Part shown: piece after piece, positions 25,035 to 33,124 of the stretch
Layout of the letters: the number at the start of each line of letters is the position of its first letter
How positions within the stretch are numbered: position 1 is the first letter of the stretch
Origin: Rhizobacter sp.
Lineage (GTDB): Bacteria > Pseudomonadota > Gammaproteobacteria > Burkholderiales > Burkholderiaceae_C
Direction: 5' to 3'
Length of the DNA: 33,177 nt
Assembly (NCBI GenBank): GCA_025355745.1
Contig: JANXZA010000036.1
Coordinates: forward strand, 1 to 33,177
Translations under genes and position numbers: made by a program
The notes under the pieces: model-generated
Database searches by the model: none
What the model was told of the DNA's origin: nothing
What the model saw: only the letters and a program-made list of their open reading frames with translations

Positions 25035-26363
25035 TCAAGGCGCCTTCTTCAACCGGATGTGCGCCATCAAGCCGCCATCCACCGCGTTCGCCAGCTCGAA
25101 CGTGCCGCCCATGCGCTGCACCGCCTTGTCGACGATCGCCAGCCCGAGGCCGGCACCGGTGGCGGCGGTGCGGGCAGCGTCGCCGCGGAAGAACGGCGTG
25201 GTGAGCTGCGCCAGCTTCTTCGGGTCGGCACCCTGGCCGAAGTCGCGCACGGTCAGGATCACCCAGGGCCCGGCGCGCGAATAGGTCACGCTGACGCGGG
25301 CGATGCCGGTATCGGTCGAGCGGCCGTAGCGGCGCGCGTTCTCGAACAGGTTTTGCAGCACGCGGCCGAGCTCGGTCTCGTCGGCCATGACCTTGGTGTC
25401 GATCGCCACGCGCGAGGTGATGCGGATCTGGCTGGTGTCGCGGAACGCCGCCATCTCGCGGTCGACGACGCTGCTCAGGTGCACCGGCACAGTCTGGTTG
25501 TCGCCAGGGCGGGCGTAGTCCATGAACTTGTCGATGATGTTGTCGAGCTGCTCGATGTCGAGCGCCATGTTGCGCTTGGCGTCTTCGTCCTGCACGCTCA
25601 TCTCGGCCTCCAGGCGCAGGCGGGCCAGCGGCGTGCGCAGGTCGTGCGAGATGCCGGCCAGCATGACCGCGCGGTCTTGTTCGACCTTGGCGAGTTCGCG
25701 CGCCATGCGGTTGAAGCCCATGTTGACCTGGCGGATCTCGGCCGTCAGCGTGGTCTCGTCGAGGCGCGAGTCGTACTCGCCCTCGCGAATGCGGCTGGCC
25801 GCGAACGAAAGTTCCTTCAGCGGCTGGTTGATGAGCCGGGCGATCGCGGCCGAACCGAGCACGGTGGCGAGCAGCGCGATGCTGACCCATAACGTTAGGG
25901 CGCTCCACGAGATCGGCGCGGTGCGGGTCGGGTCGGCTTCGAGCCAGTACGGGTCTTTCTCGATCGAGAAGCCGATCCACAGTCCGGGCACGCCATTCAC
26001 CGAACTGGCCACGATGGTGTCGGCGCCGAGTTGCGAGCGCAGTTCCAGCGCGGTGATTCGCGAGACGCGGTCGGTGTCGAACCGCTCCCATTTGTCGCCG
26101 CGTTCGCGCGGTGCGAGCTTGAGCGATTCCTGGCGCGAAACGCCTTTCAACAGCGCGACGCGGTTGATGCCGTCGGTCGACAAAAGTGCCGCCCGCGCCA
26201 GCTTCACGAGGCTGGCAATCTGGATCGCCGACTGGATCGCGCGCGGCTCGAACTCGAGCGCACGAAACGTCTGCACCCACGCCACGACGCCGCTGGCCAG
26301 CAGCAGTGCAAGCAGGAAGAAGGTGCGCCAGAACAGGCTGAGTGCGACTTGCTTTCGGGCCAT
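25035..26363 (-). CDS. envZ: EnvZ-type sensor histidine kinase
   Basis: This 442-residue kinase has two membrane segments (about 11-31 and 152-176) around a periplasmic domain of about 120 residues, then a HAMP domain (RLINQPLKELSFAASRIREGEY). The dimerisation/H-box SHDLRTPLARLRLEAEM has the phosphorylated His at 240 and is of EnvZ type. The catalytic domain carries NLFENARRYG (N box), VRDFGQGAD (G1) and GAGLGLAIV (G2). It probably senses osmotic or envelope stress and phosphorylates the response regulator encoded upstream. The two genes are separated by 205 bases that include a family A hairpin, unusual for a pair that is normally contiguous. Confidence 0.92.
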   Translation of the reverse strand: MARKQVALSLFWRTFFLLALLLASGVVAWVQTFRALEFEPRAIQSAIQIASLVKLARAALLSTDGINRVALLKGVSRQESLKLAPRERGDKWERFDTDRVSRITALELRSQLGADTIVASSVNGVPGLWIGFSIEKDPYWLEADPTRTAPISWSALTLWVSIALLATVLGSAAIARLINQPLKELSFAASRIREGEYDSRLDETTLTAEIRQVNMGFNRMARELAKVEQDRAVMLAGISHDLRTPLARLRLEAEMSVQDEDAKRNMALDIEQLDNIIDKFMDYARPGDNQTVPVHLSSVVDREMAAFRDTSQIRITSRVAIDTKVMADETELGRVLQNLFENARRYGRSTDTGIARVSVTYSRAGPWVILTVRDFGQGADPKKLAQLTTPFFRGDAARTAATGAGLGLAIVDKAVQRMGGTFELANAVDGGLMAHIRLKKAP

Positions 26364-26442
26364 CGGCGGGCGGGTTCAGTCACCGCAGGCGCGGCGTTGG
26401 GGAAGTGTCGCAGGTGGATGTGGGGGCCTGGAAAAACACAAT

Positions 26443-26547
26443 TCACCACCGCAGAGGCGCAGAGGCGGAGAGGGCGCAGAGCATCGCAGAGAAATCAACT
26501 CTTGGAAATTCCTCTGCGTTCCCTCTGCGCTCTCTGCGGTGCGTGAG
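26443..26547. repeat. Palindromic hairpin element, family A copy 3
   Basis: The left arm (CACCACCGCAGAGGCGCAG onward) and the right arm (CCTCTGCG ... CTCTCTGCGGTG) are imperfect inverted complements of about 40 bases, closing a loop near 26491-26511. The block GCAGAG recurs several times in each arm. It lies between ompR and envZ on their transcript and could cause attenuation or processing, giving unequal amounts of kinase and regulator. Confidence 0.87.
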
Positions 26548-26568
26548 TTGTCTCTTCGGCATTCCAGC

Positions 26569-27303
26569 TCAAGGCGCGCCGTCCGGCACGAACACATAGC
26601 CCACGCCCCACACGGTCTGGATGTAGCGCGGCTGGGCCGGGTCGGGTTCGATCATCTTGCGCAGGCGCGAGATCTGCACGTCCAGGCTGCGGTCGAAGGG
26701 TTCGAACTCGCGGCCGCGCGCCAGCTGCGCGAGCTTGTCGCGGCTCAGGGGCTGACGCGGATGGCGCACCAGCGCCTTCAGCATCGAGAACTCGCCGGTG
26801 GTCAGCGCGATCTGCTCGCCTTCCTTGCTCAGGCGGCGCAGCGCGAGGTCGAATTCGAACGGGCCGAAGGTCACGGTCATGGCGTCGAGTGCGGGCGCAC
26901 CGGGCGCTTCCAGCGTCGGCCGGCGCCGCAGCACCGCGTGAATCCGGGCCAGCAGTTCGCGCGGGTTGAAGGGCTTGGGCAGGTAGTCGTCGGCGCCAAC
27001 CTCGAGGCCGACGATGCGGTCCACATCCTCGACCTTGGCGGTCAGCATGATGATGGGCGTGAGGTCGTTGGCGGCGCGCAGGCGGCGGCAGATCGACAGA
27101 CCGTCTTCGCCGGGCAACATCAGGTCAAGCACGATCAGGTGCACGGTCTCGCGCGTCAGCACGCGGTTCAGCGCCTTCGCGTCCTCGGCGAGCAGCACTT
27201 CGAAGCCTTCTTGCGTGAGGTATCGGCGCAGCAGATCGCGGATGCGGGCGTCGTCATCGACAACGACGATTCGGTCAGCACGCGGGGTGGCGGCGGTGGA
27301 CAT
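26569..27303 (-). CDS. ompR: OmpR-type response regulator
   Basis: This 244-residue regulator has a receiver domain with acidic pocket D16-D17, phosphorylation site D60 (LIVLDLMLPGEDG), T88 and K110 (LPKPFNPRELLAR). A winged-helix DNA-binding domain follows (FEFDLALRRLSKEGEQIALT, LARGREFEPFDRSLDVQISRLRKM, TVWGVGYVF). The RSLDVQISRLRKMIEPDP segment is characteristic of the OmpR subgroup. The start ATG 27303 has a GGAG site 8-11 bases upstream; longer in-frame starts overlap the control region. It is encoded upstream of envZ and divergent from the SIMPL gene. Confidence 0.95.
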   Translation of the reverse strand: MSTAATPRADRIVVVDDDARIRDLLRRYLTQEGFEVLLAEDAKALNRVLTRETVHLIVLDLMLPGEDGLSICRRLRAANDLTPIIMLTAKVEDVDRIVGLEVGADDYLPKPFNPRELLARIHAVLRRRPTLEAPGAPALDAMTVTFGPFEFDLALRRLSKEGEQIALTTGEFSMLKALVRHPRQPLSRDKLAQLARGREFEPFDRSLDVQISRLRKMIEPDPAQPRYIQTVWGVGYVFVPDGAP

Positions 27304-27320
27304 GAATTCGGCTCCAAAAT

Positions 27321-27386
27321 TTGTAACAGTGGCGATTCTGCGCAGATTTCCAGCCGATTTCGGGCCGGTTCCACGGGCTGTTACAA
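27321..27386. promoter_or_regulatory. Possible OmpR-binding sites in the divergent ompR/SIMPL region
   Basis: TTGTAACAG at 27321-27329 and its exact inverse CTGTTACAA at 27378-27386 flank a 48-base segment just upstream of the ompR ATG. Both contain GTAAC, compatible with the GxxAC core recognised by OmpR in enteric bacteria. A direct ACAGTGGCG repeat (27326-27334 and 27392-27400) partly overlaps. Autoregulation or control of the divergent gene is an inference. Confidence 0.4.
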
Positions 27387-27514
27387 CTCCGACAGTGGCG
27401 CGTTTCACCCCGCTTTCGGCCATTGACCGTGTAAGGTGAGCGGCTGCGAGGCGGGCCATCGAGGGGCTCTCAAGAGCCACCCCCGCACGAATTCATTTCA
27501 AAGGAATCAACACC

Positions 27515-28234
27515 ATGTCCGACCACCGCCGATGTCTGGCCGTCGCGCTCTGCGCCGCGCTTCTTGGCGGCCCCGCCGCCGTTGCCGTTGCCGCCGAAAC
27601 GCTGCCGCCGCCGCAAGGCGTCGTGAGCCTGTCGGCAAGCGCCAGCGTCGAGGTCGTGCGCGACCTCCTAACGGTCACGTTGAGCACCACCCGCGAAGGT
27701 GCGGATGCCGCTGCCGTACAGTCGCAGCTGAAGCAGGCGCTCGACGCCGCGTTGGCCGAGGCGAAGCGCGCCGCCAAGCCGGGCCAGCTCGAGGTGCAGA
27801 CCGGCAACTTCTCGATCTCGCCGCGCTACACGAACAAGGGCGCGAGCAATGGCTGGCAGGGCAGCGCCGAGCTGGTCCTGGAGGGGCGCGACATGCAGGC
27901 CATCGGTCAACTGACGGGGCGCATCACGACGCTGACGATCGGCCGCGTCGGCTACAACCTGTCGCGCGAACTGCGTGAAAAGTCCGAAGGCGAGGTGTCG
28001 GCCCAGGCGATTGCGCGCTACCGCGCCAAGGCGGCCGACTACGCGAAGCAGTTCGGCTATGCCGGCTACGCAATTCGCGAGGTCAACGTGAGTGCCAACG
28101 AGCAGATGCCGCCGCGCGGCGTGCCGATGCAGATGAAGGCGATGGCGGTGGGGTCCGAAGAAGCGCTGCCGGTCGAGCCGGGCAAGGGCACGGTGTCGGT
28201 AAACGTGAGCGGCACGGTGCAGATGAACCGCTGA
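27515..28234 (+). CDS. SIMPL-domain (DUF541) periplasmic protein
   Basis: This 239-residue protein has a signal peptide ending near AVAVAAE (residue 27). It continues as a SIMPL/DUF541 protein: GVVSLSASASVEVVRDLLTVTLSTTREG, then FSISPRYTNKGASNGWQGSAELVLEG and ARYRAKAADYAKQFGYAGYAIREVNV. Related proteins such as YggE have been linked to oxidative stress tolerance, but the biochemical role is unknown. AAAGGAA lies about 9 bases before ATG 27515. It is divergent from ompR across a 211-base region and may be under OmpR control. Confidence 0.88.
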   Translation: MSDHRRCLAVALCAALLGGPAAVAVAAETLPPPQGVVSLSASASVEVVRDLLTVTLSTTREGADAAAVQSQLKQALDAALAEAKRAAKPGQLEVQTGNFSISPRYTNKGASNGWQGSAELVLEGRDMQAIGQLTGRITTLTIGRVGYNLSRELREKSEGEVSAQAIARYRAKAADYAKQFGYAGYAIREVNVSANEQMPPRGVPMQMKAMAVGSEEALPVEPGKGTVSVNVSGTVQMNR

Positions 28235-28334
28235 TGAAGCGCTGAAGGAGGTTAGCGTATCCGGCCAGGCCAGCCGTGGCCGGCGCTGGCTTACGATGGG
28301 CTTCGTATCTCTTCCCTGCCCATCGAAACGCGTC

Positions 28335-29210
28335 ATGACTGAACCCCGCCTGAACCATGTGCAATGCCTGGACACGCGCGGCCTGCACCGCATGGCGTAC
28401 TGGGAATGGGGCGATGCATCGAACCCGCGCGTGCTGGTCTGCGTCCACGGTTTGTCGCGGCAGGGGCGCGACTTCGACACCCTGGCGCGCGCGCTGTGTG
28501 CCGACTATCGCGTCGTCTGCCCGGACGTGGTCGGGCGCGGTCAGTCCGACTTTCTGGCCGATCCGGCGGGCTATCAGATCCCCGCTTATGTGGCCGATAT
28601 GGTGACCCTGCTGGCGCGCCTGGACGCCGCCACGGTCGACTGGGTCGGCACCTCGATGGGCGGGCTGATCGGCCTGGGGCTGGCCAGCCTGCCCGGCTCG
28701 CCGGTGCGCCGGCTGGTGCTCAACGATGTCGGGCCGACGATCCGCCCCGAAGCCATCGCGCGCATCGGCAGCTACCTCGGTGTGGCCCAGCACTGGGCCA
28801 CGCTCGACGAGGCGGCTGACTTTCTCTGGAGCATCTCCGCCAGCTTCGGCCCGCACACGCGCGAGCAGTGGCTGGCGCTGACGCGGCCGATGCTCAAGCC
28901 CGAGGGCGCGGGCTTCAAGCTGCACTACGACATGAACATCGCGCTGGCGCTGCGCGCCCTCACGCCCGAACTGGCAGTGTTGGGCGAAGCGATGCTGTGG
29001 CGCAGCTTCGACGCCGTCAGCTGCCCGACCTTGCTGCTTCGTGGCGCAGATTCGGACCTGCTGTCGCACGAGACGGCGCTGCTGATGACCGGCCGTGGCC
29101 CGAAGGCGCGGCTGGTCGAATTCGCCGACGTCGGGCATGCGCCGACGCTGGTCGCAGCCGATCAGGTCGCTGTCGTCGCGGGCTTTCTGCGCGAGCCGAT
29201 GCGGCCGTGA
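28335..29210 (+). CDS. Alpha/beta hydrolase
   Basis: This 291-residue protein has the alpha/beta hydrolase triad: S107 in VGTSMGG, an Asp near 240 (LRGADSDLLS) and a His near 272 (FADVGHAPTL). The oxyanion motif is HGLSRQG (38-44), and DVVGRGQSD follows. The lid region is about residues 150-215. The natural substrate is unknown; members of this group hydrolyse esters, amides or C-C bonds. ATG 28335 is chosen over an in-frame ATG at 28296, which overlaps a possible TACGAT -10 box (28292-28297). The relA gene follows 16 bases after the stop, so the two are probably co-transcribed. Confidence 0.88.
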   Translation: MTEPRLNHVQCLDTRGLHRMAYWEWGDASNPRVLVCVHGLSRQGRDFDTLARALCADYRVVCPDVVGRGQSDFLADPAGYQIPAYVADMVTLLARLDAATVDWVGTSMGGLIGLGLASLPGSPVRRLVLNDVGPTIRPEAIARIGSYLGVAQHWATLDEAADFLWSISASFGPHTREQWLALTRPMLKPEGAGFKLHYDMNIALALRALTPELAVLGEAMLWRSFDAVSCPTLLLRGADSDLLSHETALLMTGRGPKARLVEFADVGHAPTLVAADQVAVVAGFLREPMRP

Positions 29211-29226
29211 CGGCTGAGCGCTGGAC

Positions 29227-31524
29227 ATGAAGACCGGGCTGCTCGATGCGGGCCAGCGCACCTCGTCGATCGTCGAACTGATTGAGGCCGATCCCGATCA
29301 ACCGGACGCGGCGCCGGCAGGTGCATCACTGGAAGGGCAAGTGCTGCGCGCACGCGCTTTCTCCGAGCCGCTGCTGGCCGGCAGGCTGCTCGACACCGGC
29401 GAGGGCGCCCTCGCCCATGCCGACGCCGTGGCCGCAATTCTGGACGGCATTGGCGCGGCGCCGTCGATGCGCGCGGCGGCCTACTTGGTGTACGCCGGCG
29501 ACTACCTGAACAAGCCCGAAGAGGTGGTCACGAAGGCCTTCGGCGCGTCGCACGCCAGCCTGGTCGTGAACACCCGCAAGCTGGTGCAGATTCAGCGCGC
29601 GGCGCGCGAGGCGCAGGTCGGCCCCGAGCAGCGCGCGCAGCAGACCGAGCGCGTGCGCAAGATGCTGCTCGCGTTCTCGCGCGACCTGCGGGTGGTGCTG
29701 CTGCGGCTGGCCTCGCGGCTGCAGACCTTGCGCTACTTCGCGGCCAGCCGGCGCGCCTGCCCGCCGGCGCTGGCGGCCGAGTCATTGCAGGTGTTTGCGC
29801 CGCTCGCGAACCGGCTCGGCATCTGGCAGATCAAGTGGGAGCTGGAAGACCTGTCGTTCCGCTTCAGCCAGCCCGAGCCCTACCGAAGCGTGGCCGGCAT
29901 GCTCGACGAGCGGCGCGTCGAGCGCGAGGCGCGCATCGAGGCGTTTCGCCATCGCCTGGCCAACGATCTGGCCACGCACGGCCTGCGCGCCGAAGTGCAG
30001 GGCCGGCCCAAGCACCTGTACAGCATCTGGAAAAAGATGCAGGGCAAGGGGCTCGACTTCGCGCAGGTGCTCGACCTGCGCGCGGTGCGCGTGATCGTTG
30101 TCGACGTGGCCGCCTGCTACAAGGTGCTGGGCCGCGTTCACGAAATGTTCCGCGCGGTGGCGGGCGAGTTCGACGACTACATCGAGCGCCCGAAGCCGAA
30201 TGGCTATCAATCGCTGCACACCGTGGTGCTGGACGATGACGGGCGGGCGGTGGAAGTGCAGATCCGCACCGGCGCGATGCACGAACACGCCGAGCATGGC
30301 GTGGCCGCGCACTGGGCCTACAAGGATGCCGGCACCAAGGGCTATGCGGGCGCCGCCGCCGACGCCGCGCAGAGCGCCCGCGTGGCCGAGGCGCGCAAGG
30401 CCGTGCTGCGCCAGTTGCTGGCCTGGGAGCGCGACTTTGCGGGTCAAGACGAGGGCGTTGCGGCGCCAAATACAGCGACTGCGAAGGGGCGGGGGCCTGA
30501 CGACGCGCCCGCGGCCGAGGCCCGCCTCTACGTCTTCACGCCGGCCGCCACGATCGTCGAGCTGACGGCCGGCGCCACGCCGATCGACTTCGCCTACAGC
30601 GTGCACACCGACCTGGGCCACCGCTGCCGTGGCGCGAAGGTCGATGGTGCGATGGTGCCGCTGAACACCGTGCTGCAAAGCGGCCAGACGGTCGAGATCA
30701 CCACCACCAAGGAAGGCGGCCCGTCGCTTGACTGGCTGAACGCCGAACTCGGCTACCTGAAGAGCCCGCGCGCCCGCGCCAAGGTGCGCGCCTGGTTCAA
30801 CGGCCTGGCGCAGAGCCAGACTGTGGCGCGCGGTCGCGAGGCGGTCGAGAAACTCTTGCAGCGCGAAGGCAAGACCGCCCTCAAGCACGGCGACCTGGCC
30901 GCGCGCCTGGGCTTTCGCAACGCCGATGCGCTGTTCGAAGTGGTCGGCAAGGATGAGCTGTCGCTGCGCACCATCGAGACCCTGCTGCGCCCTGCCGAGG
31001 TGCTGCCGTCGCCCGACGAAGTGATCGCGCTGCGCCGCACCAACGTCGATGCGCCGGCGCCGAAGGGCGGCGTGCTGGTGGTCGGTGTCGAGTCGCTGAT
31101 GACGAGCCTGGCGCGCTGCTGCCGGCCGGCCCCGCCAGACCCGATCGGCGGCTACGTCACGCGCGGCAAGGGCGTGGCGGTGCACCGCGTGGCCTGCGCC
31201 AATTTCAAGGAGATGGCAGCGCGTGCGCCCGAACGCGTGATCGCCGTGGCCTGGGGCGCGGTGCGCAGCGACAAGGCCGCGCTGTACCCTGTGGATGTGC
31301 GCGTCGAGGCGGCCGACCGGCAAGGCTTGCTGCGCGACATCTCCGAGCTGTTCGCGAAGGAGAAGATGAACGTCACTGGCGTGCAGACCCGCTCGGTGAA
31401 GGATTCGGGCGGCGGCACCGCGTGGATGACCTTCACGATCGAAGTCGCCGACGCGGCCCGGCTCGGTCATGTGCTCGGGCTGGTCGGGAACGTGGCGGGC
31501 GTGCGCACGGTGCGTCGAAAATGA
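29227..31524 (+). CDS. relA: GTP pyrophosphokinase RelA ((p)ppGpp synthetase)
   Basis: This 765-residue RSH protein starts with an HD-like domain that lacks the HD hydrolase residues (ALAHADAVAAILDGIG, then LVYAGDYLNKP where active enzymes have a His-Asp pair), so hydrolysis is unlikely. The synthetase domain is complete: GRPKHLYSIWKKM, VLDLRAVRVIVVD, RPKPNGYQSLHTVV, VEVQIRTGAMHEHAEHGVAAHW. A TGS domain (YVFTPAATIVELTAGATPID) and a C-terminal zinc-finger/ACT region (ARCCRPAPPDPIGGYV, VDVRVEAADRQGLLRDIS) follow, and these bind the ribosome. The loop between synthetase and TGS (about 375-435) is Ala-rich. It senses amino acid starvation. Confidence 0.95.
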   Translation: MKTGLLDAGQRTSSIVELIEADPDQPDAAPAGASLEGQVLRARAFSEPLLAGRLLDTGEGALAHADAVAAILDGIGAAPSMRAAAYLVYAGDYLNKPEEVVTKAFGASHASLVVNTRKLVQIQRAAREAQVGPEQRAQQTERVRKMLLAFSRDLRVVLLRLASRLQTLRYFAASRRACPPALAAESLQVFAPLANRLGIWQIKWELEDLSFRFSQPEPYRSVAGMLDERRVEREARIEAFRHRLANDLATHGLRAEVQGRPKHLYSIWKKMQGKGLDFAQVLDLRAVRVIVVDVAACYKVLGRVHEMFRAVAGEFDDYIERPKPNGYQSLHTVVLDDDGRAVEVQIRTGAMHEHAEHGVAAHWAYKDAGTKGYAGAAADAAQSARVAEARKAVLRQLLAWERDFAGQDEGVAAPNTATAKGRGPDDAPAAEARLYVFTPAATIVELTAGATPIDFAYSVHTDLGHRCRGAKVDGAMVPLNTVLQSGQTVEITTTKEGGPSLDWLNAELGYLKSPRARAKVRAWFNGLAQSQTVARGREAVEKLLQREGKTALKHGDLAARLGFRNADALFEVVGKDELSLRTIETLLRPAEVLPSPDEVIALRRTNVDAPAPKGGVLVVGVESLMTSLARCCRPAPPDPIGGYVTRGKGVAVHRVACANFKEMAARAPERVIAVAWGAVRSDKAALYPVDVRVEAADRQGLLRDISELFAKEKMNVTGVQTRSVKDSGGGTAWMTFTIEVADAARLGHVLGLVGNVAGVRTVRRK

Positions 31525-31558
31525 GATGTGCCGCATCGGCCAGCCCCAATGCCGCTGA

Positions 31559-31564
31559 TATACT
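31559..31564 (+). promoter_or_regulatory. -10 element of the tRNA-Val promoter
   Basis: TATACT lies 12 bases before the first base of the mature tRNA, a typical distance for a stable-RNA promoter. No clear TTGACA-like -35 is visible upstream, since that position is GC-rich. Confidence 0.5.
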
Positions 31565-31576
31565 TGAAGGCTTAGC

Positions 31577-31653
31577 AGGCGCGTAGCTCAGCTGGTTAGA
31601 GCACCACCTTGACATGGTGGGGGTCGATGGTTCGAGTCCATTCGCGCCTACCA
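31577..31653 (+). tRNA. tRNA-Val (anticodon GAC)
   Basis: The 77-base cloverleaf includes an encoded CCA end. The acceptor arms AGGCGCG and CGCGCCT pair fully. The D-arm is TAGCTCAGCTGGTTAGAGC, the anticodon stem CCACC/GGTGG closes the loop TTGACAT, giving anticodon GAC, and the T-arm has TTCGAGTCC. This is a valine tRNA reading GUC/GUU. The 3' half is a common integration target, and gene-poor sequence follows. Confidence 0.97.
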
Positions 31654-31670
31654 AATTGGGTAGGAAAAAC

Positions 31671-31704
31671 AAGCACTTGGCGGTCACGCTCGGTGCTTTT
31701 TTTT
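31671..31704 (+). terminator. Rho-independent terminator after tRNA-Val
   Basis: AAGCAC at 31671-31676 and GTGCTT at 31693-31698 form a stem with a 16-base loop that can pair further internally. It is followed directly by a run of eight T (31697-31704). It lies 18 bases after the tRNA. Confidence 0.75.
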
Positions 31705-32109
31705 GGCGATACCAAAAAAAAGGTACCAAAAAACAGTGGATTGACAATATCTACAGCTGGCATGTCACTAAGGGTCCGCGCAGGGCGCCGTGCGGCCAAG
31801 TCCTGAAAACTTGGGGCAACGCAGCACTGCTTGTGAGTGTTGCCAGAGTTGTGACATCTAGTTACCCCATACATTCATAGCCTTGGCGCTGCCGTCTTCA
31901 AAGTAGGGTCATGCGGCTCGTCAGAGTTGATTCTTCGGTACGCAGGCCTCCTGTTAGCCTCGGCGGAAAACCACGCTCGAACTGTTCGAACCATCGCAGG
32001 GGTGTGGCTAATGGCCGATGTTTTTCGGCTTTGAATCCGGACAGCGGCCGCTACTGGGAGTCCCGCGCACGACTGCGATTGCCTGGCGTTCAGATTTCCG
32101 GCGCCACCT
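31705..32109. other. Gene-free, degenerate sequence downstream of tRNA-Val
   Basis: Only short spurious frames occur on both strands, and none resembles a known family. The first 40 bases are A/T-rich (ACCAAAAAAAAGGTACCAAA is a small palindrome). The segment around 32008-32090 (GCCGATGTTTTTCGGC, GCGGCCGC) has the look of dispersed intergenic repeats of this bacterial group, but no second copy is in the window. No attachment-site repeat of the tRNA end is seen. Confidence 0.55.
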
Positions 32110-32381
32110 CTCACGGAACAAGTCGGCGCAGCCCGACGTGCGCACTCCCGCGTCGCCTCTGTGCCGCTCGACGATTCGACCGAAGGTCTTCCACGGCACG
32201 AACTCCATCACCTGTGCGAACAGCGTCTTGCCTACGTTCATGCATCACCCCGGGTCGTTCAAACCCGCGAGCATCGCAAACCGGCAAATCAAAATTCAAA
32301 TCGTGGACACCCATGAAACCCTCGCAACCCACGTCAGTATTGGCTTTGCGGCTCGCTGACTCCCAATGAGCCGGACACTAC
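32110..32381 (-). mobile_element. IS4-family insertion sequence remnant with 5' transposase fragment
   Basis: On the minus strand, from ATG 32241, about 43 codons read MNVGKTLFAQVMEFVPWKTF and GRIVERHRGDAGVRTSGCAD. This is the start of the DUF4372 domain of IS4-type transposases. At about 32112 the match ends; the frame continues without similarity to a stop at 32008. About 90% of the transposase is missing. The sequence from 32242 to 32381 is the probable element end; read on the minus strand it begins TAGTGTCCGGCTCATTGG, which resembles terminal inverted repeats of such elements. It abuts the interrupted hydrolase gene. Confidence 0.7.
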
Positions 32382-32623
32382 TGATCGAAGACATTGGCGC
32401 GGTCTAGAGCCTCCTCGGGCCGCAGCAGGTCGAATAGCAACGTACCCAGTCGATGTTCGTTCAAGGCGTGCGCGACCTGAAGATTGCGCGGGCTGCGCCG
32501 GCCGCTGCCGCTGCCATGCGCGAACACGATGAGTGCCTGCGCGCGGGGCGGCAGCACCAACTCGCCCTCCAGGGTCTGTGGGCCGATCAAGACCCGTTTC
32601 GGGAGATACAGCAGCTCTTCCAT
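32378..32623 (-). pseudogene. Dienelactone hydrolase-like alpha/beta hydrolase, 3'-truncated
   Basis: From the ATG at 32623 (GGGAG site at 6-10 bases) about 80 codons read MEELLYLPKRVLIGPQTLEG, then ALIVFAHGSGSGRRSPRNLQVAHAL and LLFDLLRPEEALDRANVFD. This is the N-terminal part of a small alpha/beta hydrolase with its oxyanion motif HGSGSGR. Family members are about 200 residues and continue with the catalytic Ser, Asp and His. Here the frame ends at NVFDQ and a stop, exactly where the IS-like end begins. The gene was probably disrupted by the insertion, and its 3' part was then lost. Confidence 0.75.
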
Positions 32624-32651
32624 CGTCGCTCCCTGCATGCCGGGTCGACCT

Positions 32652-32690
32652 CGAATGCCGTGCATGAGCGTCGCTTACGCACGGCATTCG
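32652..32690. repeat. Perfect 12-bp inverted repeat upstream of the hydrolase fragment
   Basis: CGAATGCCGTGC (32652-32663) and GCACGGCATTCG (32679-32690) are exact inverted complements around a 15-base loop. It lies 29-67 bases upstream of the hydrolase fragment's ATG on the minus strand, where it could be an operator or a leader hairpin. There is no T-run for a terminator. Confidence 0.65.
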
Positions 32691-33124
32691 TTCGACGGAG
32701 TTTGCGAATTCGCAAGGATCCCGCGAGTACAAGCAATCCTTGGCCTCGAGCGTTTGCGCGCACCACCGACCAACCGGGCGAACCCAACTCTAGCCACTGA
32801 CCCGCTACGATCCCGTTCGAGACTGCCTCGCGCCGTATTTCCGGAGTGGCGCGTGCGGCTCCCTGCTGCCCGTAATCGAGGTGCAGTGCCGCAGCGACGA
32901 CACCTTGCGGCTGGGTCGGCCCCGAGGCGCAGGCGATGTGCATGCTGCCGCTGGTCTTGAGCACGGAGCTTGTAGACGGTGCCGGCCGATTCGACTTCCA
33001 GCTCGTGCAACAGGAAAGTGGTGCCGCCGCCACCGTATGAACCTATTTTCCTCAGTTGCCCGATTGCAATCTGGCGCAAACGTAGACTTGGCGCGGGTTT
33101 GAGATCGACACGAGGGGGCACCCG
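32691..33124. other. No recognisable gene
   Basis: Open frames on both strands are short and overlapping, and none is recognised. A minus-strand stretch around 32990-33110 (TFLLHELEVESAGTVYKLRA) has protein-like composition but no start, family or conserved neighbour that I can support. It may be a further gene remnant. Confidence 0.4.

Noticed and set aside
31577-31653. An attachment site of an intact prophage or integrative element
   Set aside because: No integrase gene and no second copy of the tRNA 3' end are in the window; only a decayed zone can be claimed.
31614-31880. An 88-codon frame starting within tRNA-Val
   Set aside because: It begins inside the tRNA, crosses the terminator and resembles nothing known.
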